Positions 1 through 11,969 of a DNA stretch of 64,000 nucleotides are shown in pieces. The translations under genes and the position numbers were made by a program. Below the pieces are notes generated by a model. It saw only the letters and a program-made list of their open reading frames with translations. It made no database searches and was not told where the DNA came from. Origin of the DNA: Lepiota brunneoincarnata (Eukaryota > Basidiomycota > Agaricomycetes > Agaricales > Agaricaceae); NCBI GenBank assembly GCA_023014365.1, contig JAEBUN010000004.1, forward strand, positions 868,001-932,000, given 5' to 3'. Each line of letters opens with the position of its first letter. The first letter of the stretch is position 1.

Positions 1-1498
1 CTCAGCACCTTTCTACTCTCCTGCCCACCCTGTTTAACCCAATCTCTGTGACTTGTGGAACTTGGTGTTTACGCTTCTGTGCTCTGCAGCCGAATAAGGT
101 CTACATTGGTGGCCTGCCCGAACATACCCGGGAAGAAGATTTGCAGAATTGCTTTGGCAAGATCGGTCTCATCGTAAACATTGAGCTCAAGTACGTGCCA
201 ACGTTTCAGTCGCGTGTGCGATACTAATCTAGGCTCAGGGTTGGTTACGGTTTTGTGGTATGTCGTATCTCTGTATTAAGCATACCTCTTTCTGAGTCTA
301 GTCTCTTCATTAGGAATTTGATAGTCGTGAGGCCGCCGAGGAGAGTGTTGCCAAGTACAATGAAGGCCATTTCATGGGCAACAAAATTAAGGTTGAGCTG
401 TCTCATGGAGGTGGTCGCACAGCCAAATTCAACGGTGATCCTGGTGCATGCTTCAGATGCGGCCAGATGGGTCACTGGGCCAGGTCAGTTGTAACTCGTC
501 ACTGCCTTCCACCCGCCATCGTCTGATGTTTTTCAATGCAAGGGAATGTCCATCTAGTAACGGATCGTAAGTAACAGCAGTTTGGGGGATTCTACCTGAC
601 CTGATTGCCTTTTCCAGGTCATATCAGAGGCGCCAGCACCATGAACCCCCACTGATAGACCGAATTCAAAGGGATCATCCTCCTCGAGGGCCTCCTCCAC
701 CTCGTGATGACTATGGGCATTCTCGTTACCCACCGCCCTTACCGCCTCGGGACTCGCGGCACGACTACCCTCCACCTCCGCCTCGTGATCATCGGAAGCC
801 ACCTTCGCCTAGAGAATATAGAGACTATCCCCCGCCGCCGCCGCCCCATCGCATTCGTGACTTTGATGACCATAGACGGGGACCTCCGCCACTGGAAAGG
901 GACCGTTACCCTCCTCCGCCTTCGGACCATCGCAGCCGCTATCCCCAAGCCGAACCCAACTATCGTAATTATGGTGGTCCCCCACCCCCACCTATGGCTT
1001 ATGACCGGTACGATAGAAGAGGCGAACGGTATGGACCTTATCCTCCAAGGGCTAGGACTCCTCCGCCTGCTCGTGGCCGGGATGACTACGATAGACCACC
1101 TCCGAGGCAAGTTGCTGGCTGCACAACCACCGGCAGGACACTGAACCTGGTCGTTCTTTAGGGACTACCCTGAGTATCGTGGACGCCCTCCATCTCCCCA
1201 GCCCCATCGCTACACGGATTATGGTCGGCCAGTACCCGACCCCATGCCTAGATATAGGTAAATTATCAAGAATTACTTGATTTTCATGTCACCAGATATT
1301 AATCCGGCCCTTAGTAGACGCCGTTCTGAGAGTCCTTCGCGTCCACCGTATGACTATCCAACAAATGGTTATGGTGGTGGCCCTAACTCGGGACCTCCCG
1401 CTCCTATGCCCCTTCCCCCTCGTGGAAATCCTCGTGACTATCCTCCACGGAATGGCCGTGAACCTCCCGAACCAGCTGGCGGCTACAGAAGGCCTTAA
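1..1498 (+). CDS. RRM and zinc-knuckle RNA-binding protein (3' part)
   Basis: The gene runs in from the left edge; the first 90 bases look like the end of an intron closing at CTCTGCAG. The first visible exon encodes an RRM with RNP2 KVYIGGL and, over the next exon, RNP1 VGYGFVEF. A CCHC zinc knuckle follows (CFRCGQMGHWARECP, Cys-X2-Cys-X4-His-X4-Cys, about 451-552). The rest is a low-complexity tail rich in Pro, Arg, Asp and Tyr (RDY/PPPP repeats), ending at a TAA at 1496-1498. The order RRM, CCHC, Arg-rich tail is that of SR-like splicing or mRNA-binding factors, so a nuclear role in pre-mRNA processing is inferred. One intron (1107-1161) has a GC donor (GAG|GCAAGT). The start codon is outside the window. 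Confidence 0.85.
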
Positions 1499-1739
1499 AA
1501 CTCGGGTACTGGTCCAATTGGTCTTTGTCTTGGACTTGATCTGGGTGTTCTCGTATCTATTCGCCTGCTCTAAGCTGACAAAAAGCTATCTGATTCTGGC
1601 TATTCGCGCTATATATGGTCATCTTGATCTGTCCTCATCTCTCTTCGATCATGTTACTGGAGTTCTAGTTGTCCTGTATTATCGCCTCCAACCTATCGAC
1701 TAGTTACTGGATGGACACTACTGACTGTTTTGCTAAGAA

Positions 1740-4700
1740 TCAATTCCTATGATTACCTTCTGCCATATCGTATAGATGTTCTTTGTCGCCTGATTCTTCA
1801 ACCAGAGAACGAAGGAAGCCATTTTCTCTTCCCAGTAAGTTGGATGGGGTATCATATTCCACCTGAGGGGAAAATAATGAGGTAACGTGAGTTTTAGTGA
1901 GCCTTTCTGACTTACAATTCGTCCAGCGTCGAGAACCATCTGCAAAGTTGACGATTGAGATAGTAGAAATGGCGATGAGCACGATAACTCACAATTTTGT
2001 CTGCATCCATAATGGTCTGCAGGCGGTGAGCAATGGTAATTACCGTAGTGTCGCGACCAAGCTCATTTCGGAGCGATGATTGAATCGCAGTATCGGTTTT
2101 ATGGTCTGGAGGGCGGAGTTAGGAAGCGCAAACTTCATGAGTAAGGGACTTGCCGATGGCAGAAGTGGCTAATAAAGGGAAAGAGGGAGGTCTATAAACA
2201 CATATTCCGAGAGAGGAGCCCAGCAAATAACAAACCTTCGTCCAAAATCAAGAGTTTACTTCCGCGCACAATCGCCCGTGCCAATGCGAGAATTTGTCGC
2301 TGACCAACAGACAAGTTACCGCCACCACTTGAGATGGCAGTATCAAGCGTGATTCTGTCTTCTTCCATATCGACCTGGAGTGTGAAGAGACCGGCTGCAC
2401 GGAGTGCATCATTCAGCGTCGCATCATCATATTGGTCGAAGGGATCGAGATTGTGTCTGAGGGTGCCGCTCAAGAGTTCAGGCTGGAGGATGTAATACGG
2501 CGGTGGGTTAGCTGGTCTTACCCTTGATGCAAAAAGTTGTACCTACCATTTGAGGTATGATTGTAACTTTGGACCGGAGAGCATCGAGGTTGATGCTGCT
2601 AGTTTTGATGCCGTCGTAAGAGACTTCGCCCTCAGTGAAGATACATCGCAGTAGCGCGAGCGTCAATGAACTCTTCATAATACGAGTGAGTCATTGCACA
2701 ACGACATCGGAGGGATGCTCGTACCTTTCCTGATCCAGTTCGACCGACTATGAGAACGGATGGTTGAGTAGTGAAAGAATATGCGGACAAGAGTCGTGAC
2801 ATACCAATGCCAACCCGTTCTCCGGCCTTCACCTCGAACGAGACGTCATGCAAAACTTTGGGGCCATTCTGCGAGTATCTTGCCGATAGTTTTTCCACGG
2901 CGAGAACGCCGCTCGCGGGCCAATATGCCGGTGGCACACCCCGCAGGGTAGGTTTGGGTTCTTGCTCGATGGCGATGTAACCTTGAATACGCTCGAGGCT
3001 AGCAACGCCATTAATCAAGGATATACTTGAACTAGAAGAGCTCTACCTATTGCCTAGGGAAATGTCAGCTGGTAATCTGGGGAAGCGAAACATGACACCA
3101 TACCTTGAACCTCGAAATCATTGAGAGTCCGAATCCACCAAAGGATCATACCGCTAAATCCAACTATGATCGCGGTAAAGATTTCATTTGTTACAATTAC
3201 AAAGCTTCACAGACCTGCCATGTTGAGAGAGAAGCCGATGTTGGCGGCAGAATGGGTTTGGAAGTATACCAAATACGTTCCGAGTGCGGCTGCAAAAAGA
3301 CCACTGATTGTATCGATCCTAACACAAACCCACCGATTGAGGTTGTAGAAAGTTCGAGCTGCCCTTGTATAGCGATTGATACGGTCCATGGATTCTTTGA
3401 TGAAGGGTTCTTGGGCTGCATAAGCTCGGATAGAGGCTGAGGAGTAGAATTAGGCTGCACACTTGAAGGAATCTATAAACGCTTACTAAGTCCTGCTATC
3501 GCGGCACCAAAACTAAATTCATGTCTGAGCAACTGGTCCAATACTCGACGTCACGACTTACTGTCCTACCACAGGAGCTTTGGCATTTGACATCTCTCGC
3601 TTGACTGAGAGTTGAGCAGCCATATAAATCTGACCAACCCAACCGCCGACCAGAGCTACGATGAATCCAGGTATCAAAAAGATTGGAGTCATAAATACAA
3701 CGGCTCCAAGCTTAATGGCCATAGACATCGTTAGCTCCGTCAACCACTTCAAACCGTCCTTGATAGGACCATCGACTGTTTGAGGTTAAACGGTCAGGAG
3801 GGGGTATTGAAGGTTACATATTCATTGAAAGCGAACCCGCTCTAATATCCTGAGTGCATCTTGTAACAATTCGGGAAGTCGGAGTAGTGTCGAGCCATCT
3901 AATAAGACGTTCCATCAGCGAACGTGCTAGAAATCGAGTGCATGATCGTGCCTTAGCGTAGTCCCGAGAACGGACTCGACGAGTCTGCGGTGTAGGTATC
4001 TTGACGCTCGAAGAGTTCCATAGATATATACAATGAATGCACCGATGTAAAGGGTTATAGCCAGAAACAGGAGCCCGACTAAAGGTGGTGGATAAGAACG
4101 AGGTTTTGTCAGTAATTAGAGAAGAAAATGTACCATAGGTTCCCAGATAGCTGGGAATGTGTTAGTCGCAGGAAGGCCACAAGGATAAGAGATCACATAC
4201 AAAGGCACAGAAACCTCAGAAGCCGGATGACGCTCGTATTGTGAAGCCCAGTAACCCAAGTACCACGTTTCGAAAGCCGAAATGAATTCGACTGTCGCTA
4301 TTCCTGCAAGGAAACTCGCAAAGAATAATGCGGGATAATTACCCCCAAGGCCAACAAGGAATAGTTTGACTGGGGAAGGGTCAGCTCCAAGTTTACTTTA
4401 TACGAGAGAAAAACGTACGAGAGTTCCAGTTCACGTGCCCCTCCTCTATCTCTTCTGCCACAATCAGTTTACCATCCGATTGAGGTCCAGTGGGCCGATC
4501 AACAGCTTCCTCAGCTAGCTTAACCGCCTCTTGATCCTGCTGCAGCTTGTTGGAGATAGCTTTGTCCGCTCCAAGGACCTCAAGGATAGTACCCTGCGCA
4601 ATAATTCTTCCGTCCGTACCGAGGGAGACAGCAAAGTCTGCCAAGGAACGGGTCATGGCGATGTTGTGGGTCTAAGATTAGGTACGTTTACGGACTGATA

Positions 4701-7700
4701 CATTCCGTCCAAGGTAAATTGTAAATACGTACCACAAGAATCACAGTCCTGTCCTTGACAAGATCGCCTGCAAGGCATTTATCTACAATCCACTTTGCGG
4801 TATGCACACTTGAAGATGTACCAGTCAACCATTCATCATTAAAATGACCATGCGTCCCACTTACTCAAGAGCCGCCAGAACATCGTCAAGGAGAATGATC
4901 TTTGCACGGGAGTATATCGCACGGGCGAGGGTGACACGAGCCTTTTGTCCTCCGCTAAGAGTCAACCCCTTCTCGCCGACCTCGGTCTGATCACCGGCTT
5001 CAAAGAGCTGAAGGTCACGTTCCAAACCGCATTGGTAGATAACTTGACGGTAACGTTCCTCGATGTAAGTCGAGCCGAACAAGATATTTTCCTGTGTCAA
5101 CACTGCCTTAGCACTCAAAGCCAGAAAAAGAGGACAACTATGGACTGACCCGAATTGTTTCGTTTTGGACCCACGATTCTTGTGCAGCATAAGCAACACC
5201 CTCATTTCGAGGTAAGTTGAACCAGGAATTTGGGCCAGTAGGAATGTAATGCATTTCACCTATCATGGGCTCAATGTATTGCTCATTGCTTGTGTTGATT
5301 GAAACCACACACCAAGTAAGGCCATAAGCATCGAAGTCTTTCCGGAACCTGTAGGTCCAACGATGAGGTTCAAGCAGTTCGGCTTGAACACCAGCTCGCG
5401 GTCAATCTTGAGCAAATATCGACGTTTTGAAGGCGTCAAAGCCCCATCTGCGTCGACTGACCAAGCAAAAGAGGCTTCTTTGAAGCCAATTTTGTCACCA
5501 TCTCCGTCTGGACATACAAAGAAGGAAGTATTATCTTTGCTGGCGTGAGAATCCAGAAGCTCGGTCTGAGGCACTTGCTCAGTACGAAGACAAGGGGATG
5601 ATGTGATAATTACATACGTTTTTCAAAAAGTCATTGACACGATCCAGCGAAACTTTGCCCGCGATGATATTGTTGACCATATAGAATACCATGAAAAGTT
5701 GATCCCGGAGCAGGTCGAAGACGGTCATTGAGCTGAATACTATTGACGCCTTGAGTTCCTGTCTCATGATGACAGTCTAATTACCAGCTGTCAGAGGAAT
5801 CACGAATAAGTGATATGTGGGGAGGACATACGCTATTTAACGGTATGAGCAAGTAAGATGGGTACAGTGGGAACGCACTCACTAAGTGGAATACGTGGCC
5901 ACCATCACAAACACAGGGATCGCATAACTTCAGGTATGTTAGCCTGTATCAAAGGATGATTATCGCAAAAGTCTGACTTAATGTTGCCATTTATAAGTTC
6001 CAAAACTTGCTTCTTCCAAAGCCAGACCAACTCCTCCTCTCGTTTCTCTGCGATCCTCTCTTCCATTTTCTTTTCCCAGCCAAACATTTTAACCATTCGT
6101 AAGACATTCATCGCTTAAAATGCACGGGAATAAATCAAATTGCCTTTCAAAGATTGCAGGGTGCTCACTCTCGGTCACGGCTTGTACACGAGCATCTGTT
6201 TTCTTTAATCGCAATTCCTGAACTTGTTGGATCTTCTGGGCAACAACGCCGGGAATCGGAAACAAGATGATCATGACCGCCATCCCAACAAAGGCACTGA
6301 ACATCGACGACATGCTTGAATCACAACATCAAAGAGCAAAGCCAAATGACGCACCTCCAGCCGAGAATTATGTAGAGGAAAACGATACACAAGATGATCT
6401 GCAGGGGTACATAAACAAGGATGAACATCAAATCACGAGAGTCTGTGATGTTCCCCAAATCCGTAGTAACAAGATTGTTGATACGTCCAATGAGGTTGCT
6501 AGCACTCGAAGTACCTGTCGGAGCCACCGTCGATTTGCTGTCCTTGGAATCCTTGGAGGAGGCAGACTTGATGCTTGTCGAACTAGCGCGCACCGTCTCA
6601 TCAGTGGAACACGCACTAGTGCTAACAGCAGTGGCATCGCGCGAAAATTTTGAGTCTTCATCCTGGTTGCACTCCTCAGCTCCTATGCTTCCACTGAAGC
6701 TCTCCATGATAGGGCTTGCTGGGGTTTCGGGTGTTGCTGGAGGCTGATTGTTTATTTTCTCAGTCTCGGCTTTGACACGAATACGAAGGGAGTGCTCAAA
6801 GACCAGCTGGGTGATGATAGCCTCACAACGAACCAATGTTCGAGTCTAACGAACATTCGTGAACGCTCTTAATCACGTATGACGATGACGCACCGCAAAG
6901 AAGATATAGCCCTGGAAGCACAGGGAAGCAGACAATGGACCAAGAAAGAGCAGCATAATCCAAAACCAAGGTTGAATTATAGCATCCCGACCGTTGCTTT
7001 CCAAGTAACTGTAACCAACGATGAAAATGATAACAGGACACGAGCTTTTGCCGTGACTAACCTGAGCAGGCGGTTGATACCAACAGGCGACGCAAATGAA
7101 ACCACGACCATAGAACCAACAAGGACAGCCATAGCAATATATTCGAAACGAAAGACTCTCATAAGGCCCCAGAAAATATGGCGCTTGTTGGCTCCAGAAA
7201 ACACGTCAAGATGCTGTTAAGAGTAATTGAGCACGCGAACATTTGTTAGACCTGATTGAAATACCTTGAAGCTCGCCAGCTTGAGATTGTGTGTATAGTC
7301 ATAATCGGCAAGGGGAGGCAGTTGGTCATGAGAGAGATGGGGAACACGGTATGCTAGCAAAACGATTTGGTCCAAAAATGAATATGTCAGCATAGAGAAG
7401 ATGGATGTGGTCTGCTCTGGATTTGGTTTCATAGGATTCTAGGGATTATGGTCAAGAAGAGTGATCACCAGTAAGACACCATGAGACTGCTCTTCTTACC
7501 TTTGGATCGAACGGGACATACTCGCGAGGGGTAAGGGCAGGAATGGCAACACCAACAATAAAGAGAATGGCTATCTTTATCCACAACAGGAGTCCTTCAC
7601 CCTTATCCTGCGGTTGCGAGTCAATAGTTACAAGCGGGTATAAGTCTCGGTACCCAAAGACGCAAAAAGTCAGGAGGTAGATTGTCGATATATGTCGGCT

Positions 7701-8412
7701 GGCAATCGTGGCCCATCGTTTGGATGCAAAGACATTAAGGAGGGACAAAAATGATGTGTATAGCTATAATAGGAAATGTTGGATCAACAAATTTTGGATG
7801 ATGAACAGTTGTAATGCTTACATAGACGGCCACGAACAAATTGAACGTTATTTCCCCATGTAGAGGGCTATCGTCTTGTTCCCAGCTATGTTTCTCTAAT
7901 GCCCACATCACCTGTTGCTCAGCTAATAAATTTTCAGGGATGACGCGTTTCGGTTGGTAGGTAGATACGATGGTGAGAGCCAAGAGCGTGATGCCGCCGA
8001 GCAATCTGGTGAGCTCATAGGAAAAGATAAGCGTTCCTCCATGGTATTGACTATAGCATTTTAATCTTTCGCGCAGACCAGACGCAGAGTTTTCGCCTCC
8101 TTGGGGTGGTGGTTTGGGCTGGTTCTCATTTGAGTGACGCAAGGGAAGCAATTTGCGGGACCAGGACACAAATATCCCGAGCAGCAGGGTTCCTATGGAT
8201 GCCAAGACGGCGATAGGAGGTATAACCAACGTTTCGAGCGACAACCTAGGGGGAAGGATATGATCAACGCGCAAAACAAGCGAAACGGACGAAATAATGC
8301 ACCTGTCAATAATTCCAGTAGCAGCGAACTCTGACCATGGCTGCGGGATAGTCCCTCCAAAAAGATATGTGGCCTGGGACGTGAACGAAAGCCCAGGTAC
8401 GGGGGGAGGCAT
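1740..8412 (-). CDS. ABCC-type (MRP/YBT1-like) full ABC transporter
   Basis: A large intron-rich gene starting MPPPVPGLSF at 8412 and ending EGNHRN with a stop at 1740. The N-terminus is hydrophobic (extra TMD0-type helices) and is followed by TMD-NBD-TMD-NBD. NBD1 has Walker A GPTGSGKTS (about 5330-5355), signature LSGGQKAR (about 4960) and Walker B IILLDDV. The Asp in place of the catalytic Glu is usual for NBD1 of ABCC proteins. NBD2 has Walker A GRTGSGK|S (near 2750, split by an intron), signature LSVGQRQ, Walker B LLILDE, D-loop ATSAID and an H-loop in TIAHRL. Between NBD1 and TMD2 lies a charged linker. ATP-driven export of organic anions or conjugates across the vacuolar or plasma membrane is inferred from the family; the substrate is unknown. 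All exons checked stay in frame. The intron 2106-2153 uses a GC donor. Confidence 0.93.
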
Positions 8413-8849
8413 GTCTGTATGGTTGTGACGCGAATACGGGGGCGGGCTGAAATACGGAGTCAGAGCAGAAGGCTGATGTATGTAACCGATATTAGCGGTA
8501 CTTATGATCTCACGAAGTCACAGACCGGCATTTCTGTGACACGCCGGTTTTAGGGGGCAAAATCAATAACGGGCGCCGGGAGAACATCAAGAGATGGGTT
8601 ATATAGATTCCCTTGATAGCGAGGGAGCGCAGTATTAACGCAGCCCGAGACCCGGAGCTGTCAACTCCGAAGCGCGACTCGGTGGACATATGACATTGAA
8701 TGAGCCCAAATTGGAAGTAATAACGTGACTGTTATCCGCTCCTTTCGCCCGTGCGTCACGCATTGACGTTAAGAACGAGACTCCACGCTCACCGGCACAC
8801 CCAGCTTACCTTTGGATCGCTCTACGATCCCACAAATATCACCCGAGTG
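8413..8849. promoter_or_regulatory. Divergent promoter region of ABC transporter and RhoGAP
   Basis: These 437 bases separate two divergent start codons and hold no convincing gene. At 8517-8540 there is a perfect inverted repeat: GTCACAGA, an 8-base spacer, TCTGTGAC. It overlaps a second pair, ACCGGC (8524-8529) and GCCGGT (8543-8548). It could bind a dimeric regulator, but that is only inference. Confidence 0.4.
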
Positions 8850-11800
8850 ATGGACCAACAAACCCCTATATCTGCACGCGCCTCCGTGTCCGATCCCTCA
8901 ATTGCGGCGCAAGGTCCCATTCCCCTCTTCGACGTACACCTTCGCTTCCTTGCAGAGTCCTACATCAGCTTCTTTCAAGAACGGTGAGATGCAATTGCTC
9001 GGCTCAATTCTTGTTTCTCATCTCCATTCAGAAAGCGCATAGAGGAAGTATAGTAAGCCACAGCCGAGCTTCTAGATCGAACCTTGACACCCACCATTTT
9101 ACTTCCATCAGCATAGACTCCCTCAAGAAGCTGCACCGCAAGAGCAAGTCCATAGACGCCTTCCTCGAGGAAAAAGGGCAGCTCAGTACCACAAGAGGCG
9201 CATGGGCTGAGGTCAGAGATAACCTGGAAAGAGGTGTGGCCAAATCGTCTCCCAGCAGTTCTTTATCCTCAGCAGTAAAATCAGAGGCCCAAGCCAGGCA
9301 GGCTTTTTGTGCAACCTTGACAACGGACATCGTCGGCCCTCTCACGGCTCTCAAGGTACTCGATATCAATCACATTGGTTTCCGAGCATGCGTCTGATGA
9401 TCGAGTGCAAGGACACACAAGAGCGCACACGCAAGCGCATCAAAGAGGATTTGAAGGACTCTATCAGTGCATACAACGAGTATGTAGAAGTCATGCTTCC
9501 CAAGTTAAGATCACGATACACCAAGAAATTCGTCGAGGTGGAGGTGCGTTTCCCTCGGACACGCTCCAATCAGTCCTTACCTTACCTCTGTGAACAGGAA
9601 CAAAAGAAGGCCTCCGCTGGACCCTCGGCTCCTCTACAGCCAACCGTGGCGCTCTCAGAACAGCTTGGAGGAAACTCCAAAAACAATGGTTCCCATCCTA
9701 CACGCCCCACAGTCACTTCACCACAGCCACTCCGTGCCTTGGACCGCCGCCCCTCGGGCAGCGGCATACCCGGGCGGAACAGATCACCATCATCATCAAC
9801 ACCATTTTCAGATTTTGCCCATCAAGGTATGCTTTAACCTAGCCCTTTCAGATCAGTGGCTCATCAACCGACAGGAAAGAAACAACTTAATCAATTGATT
9901 GGCTTGCTCGACAAGGGCACAGCTGTCAAGGACAGTCTGGGTGGCCGCGAAAACCATGCCCTACGGGCAGTCAGGGCAAAACGCGAAGCTGATGAAGCCG
10001 GTGTGTGCACACCAAACAAGTTATTGGCTATAGCTCACAATTTTCAAGACAAGGAATATAGAAAAGGAGTACACTGGTTAGAAACTCTGCGGCTAAGGAG
10101 AACGAAGATCCTAGAGAGTGGATATATGGTTGGCATCCCCCCATTCTTCCTTTCTTCGTCCCGTTCATATCGGCACAGAGCTTGGAGATGTTTGTTGGAG
10201 ATTCTGCCACCATCATCAAACAGACATTGGAGAAGTATACCGATAACATGATGTAAGTACCCTATGGTTGACGTATGAGTTGGCAGCCCACCATTTTGAC
10301 AGTGCCACGAGCACCACTCAAACCCAACTATCGAAACACGCACGGAGCATCGTAGACAAGATTTCGCCAGAAAATGACGTAGCGAGACTGGTGGCAAATA
10401 CACCTCGCTCTTTGGCCTCAGCCATTCCGGACCCAATCCTCTATGAACACGGCCATGTCGGCCCATGCAATGACTTGATTTTTGGATTCAGTTTGGTCGA
10501 TTATGCGACAGCTAAAAGTCTCCGTGAGAACGAAATACCGAAAATTGTCAGAATTTGCATCGCAGAGATTGACAAGCGAGGACTTGATTCGGAAGGAATA
10601 TACAGAGTAAGAGCGAGCGAGGGTGGTTGATGGGACGGCTCGAACTGGCTAACTTTTTTCCCCAGGTATCTGGTCGACATGCAGTTGTCCAAACTGTCAG
10701 TAACACTTCAATAAGTATTTAGCCCATTTGACTGTTGACATTCTCGGACAGTTGCAGCACGAGATCGAGAAGGATGAGGTATCTTTTGAATTTAGTTCAA
10801 AGGACGATGTCTATGCGGTCTCATCTCTTCTCAAGGTGTGTCGTCTTTCGGCATAGTGTGGAGGGATTTACATTATTGGGCAGCTATATCTGCGGGAGCT
10901 ACCCGAGCCCCTATTCAGGTTCCCCCTCTCGGATAGGATACAGCATTCGGATAATTTAGGTACCCCATATAGTAGGACAACCGAAATAAACGCTAATTTC
11001 GTCCTACAGCCGAACACCAAGCCAACAACTTCATGCTCCTTCGAGCCAAGATGCGCCGGCTACCGCCGGTCCACCAAGCAACTCTAAAGGCTCTCGTTGA
11101 ACACCTCGCGAGAGTCGCTGCCCACAGCGATAAGAACAAGATGGATCCAAAGAATCTTGCTATTGTTTTCGGCGGCATGATGTTTGGAGAGGACGAGTTA
11201 CCAAAGGGAGGAGATTTGTTGAGCCTCCAAACAGCAAAAGTGAGCATTAACGAGCCACACATGCGACCTCTATTTATGCAGCTTGCATAGGATTCTCTGT
11301 TTGAGGACCTGGTTTTGAATGTGCATGTTCTGTTTGATGAGCAGGTAGCTCAGCAGCCACACTCACCTCCCTTACCGCCCACACCAGCAGGAGAAATAGC
11401 CCTTGAAGTCTCCTACGGTTCGAAGACAACGAAGATTGCCAGTGTACCTGTGATGCCAAAGAGTCCGCCAGGCTCCCCACAAGATTTTACGCCTCGACTG
11501 CCGCCTCGTCCCACGACGAGCATTCACCCATCATCACGCGGCCATCCCACTTCGCCAACTCGAACGCGAGGCGAGCTCCCGTCACCCCCTCCTGTTCATG
11601 AGAGCACATCGGCGGGGCAATCACCTATGCCGCCTTCCCCGTCAGTTGCGTCCACGGTTTTCGAGACAGACGAGTCATTGCTGTATCACGAAGCAGAATC
11701 TTCTGGTGACAACCAGTCGCTGAGGGAGGCCTCCACGAGCGCCCAATCACAGATGCGTTCACCACCCGCAGCTGAGAGGACTGAACTGCCACCTACACCC

Positions 11801-11854
11801 AGAGAGACCCCGGCACAAATTCCAGTCGATATGTCATCAGACACAAGTGATTGA
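8850..11854 (+). CDS. F-BAR / RhoGAP domain protein
   Basis: The chosen start is the ATG at 8850 ([10 protein letters not shown]). The N-terminal half is helical and matches an F-BAR (FCH) domain: [20 protein letters not shown], then [11 protein letters not shown] and a long helical stretch with many Lys and Glu. A RhoGAP domain follows from about 10470, containing [12 protein letters not shown]. The Arg of GIYR is the expected arginine finger, and an intron lies right after it. Next come YLRELPEPL and the block [12 protein letters not shown]. The tail (11345-11854) is Pro/Ser-rich with PPLPPTP and PPRP stretches that could bind SH3 domains. The layout resembles fungal Rgd1-type GAPs, which switch off Rho GTPases at membranes during polarised growth and wall signalling. 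Several introns, e.g. GTGAGATGC at 8983. Diverges from the ABC transporter. Confidence 0.88.
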
Positions 11855-11969
11855 CCTGTGGTTTCTTTCTTCTTGTGTTCGTGGGCATCTTGTATTAATT
11901 AGGCACTACTAGTATACTATGAAAGACATTGTACATAGCGTGATAGTCGTTCAAACAATGGATCAAGGG

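Noticed and set aside
704..1144. Long open frames on both strands over the Pro/Arg-rich tail of the RNA-binding protein
   Set aside because: They are shadows of a low-complexity coding repeat; only one frame continues the RRM/CCHC protein and uses the splice sites.
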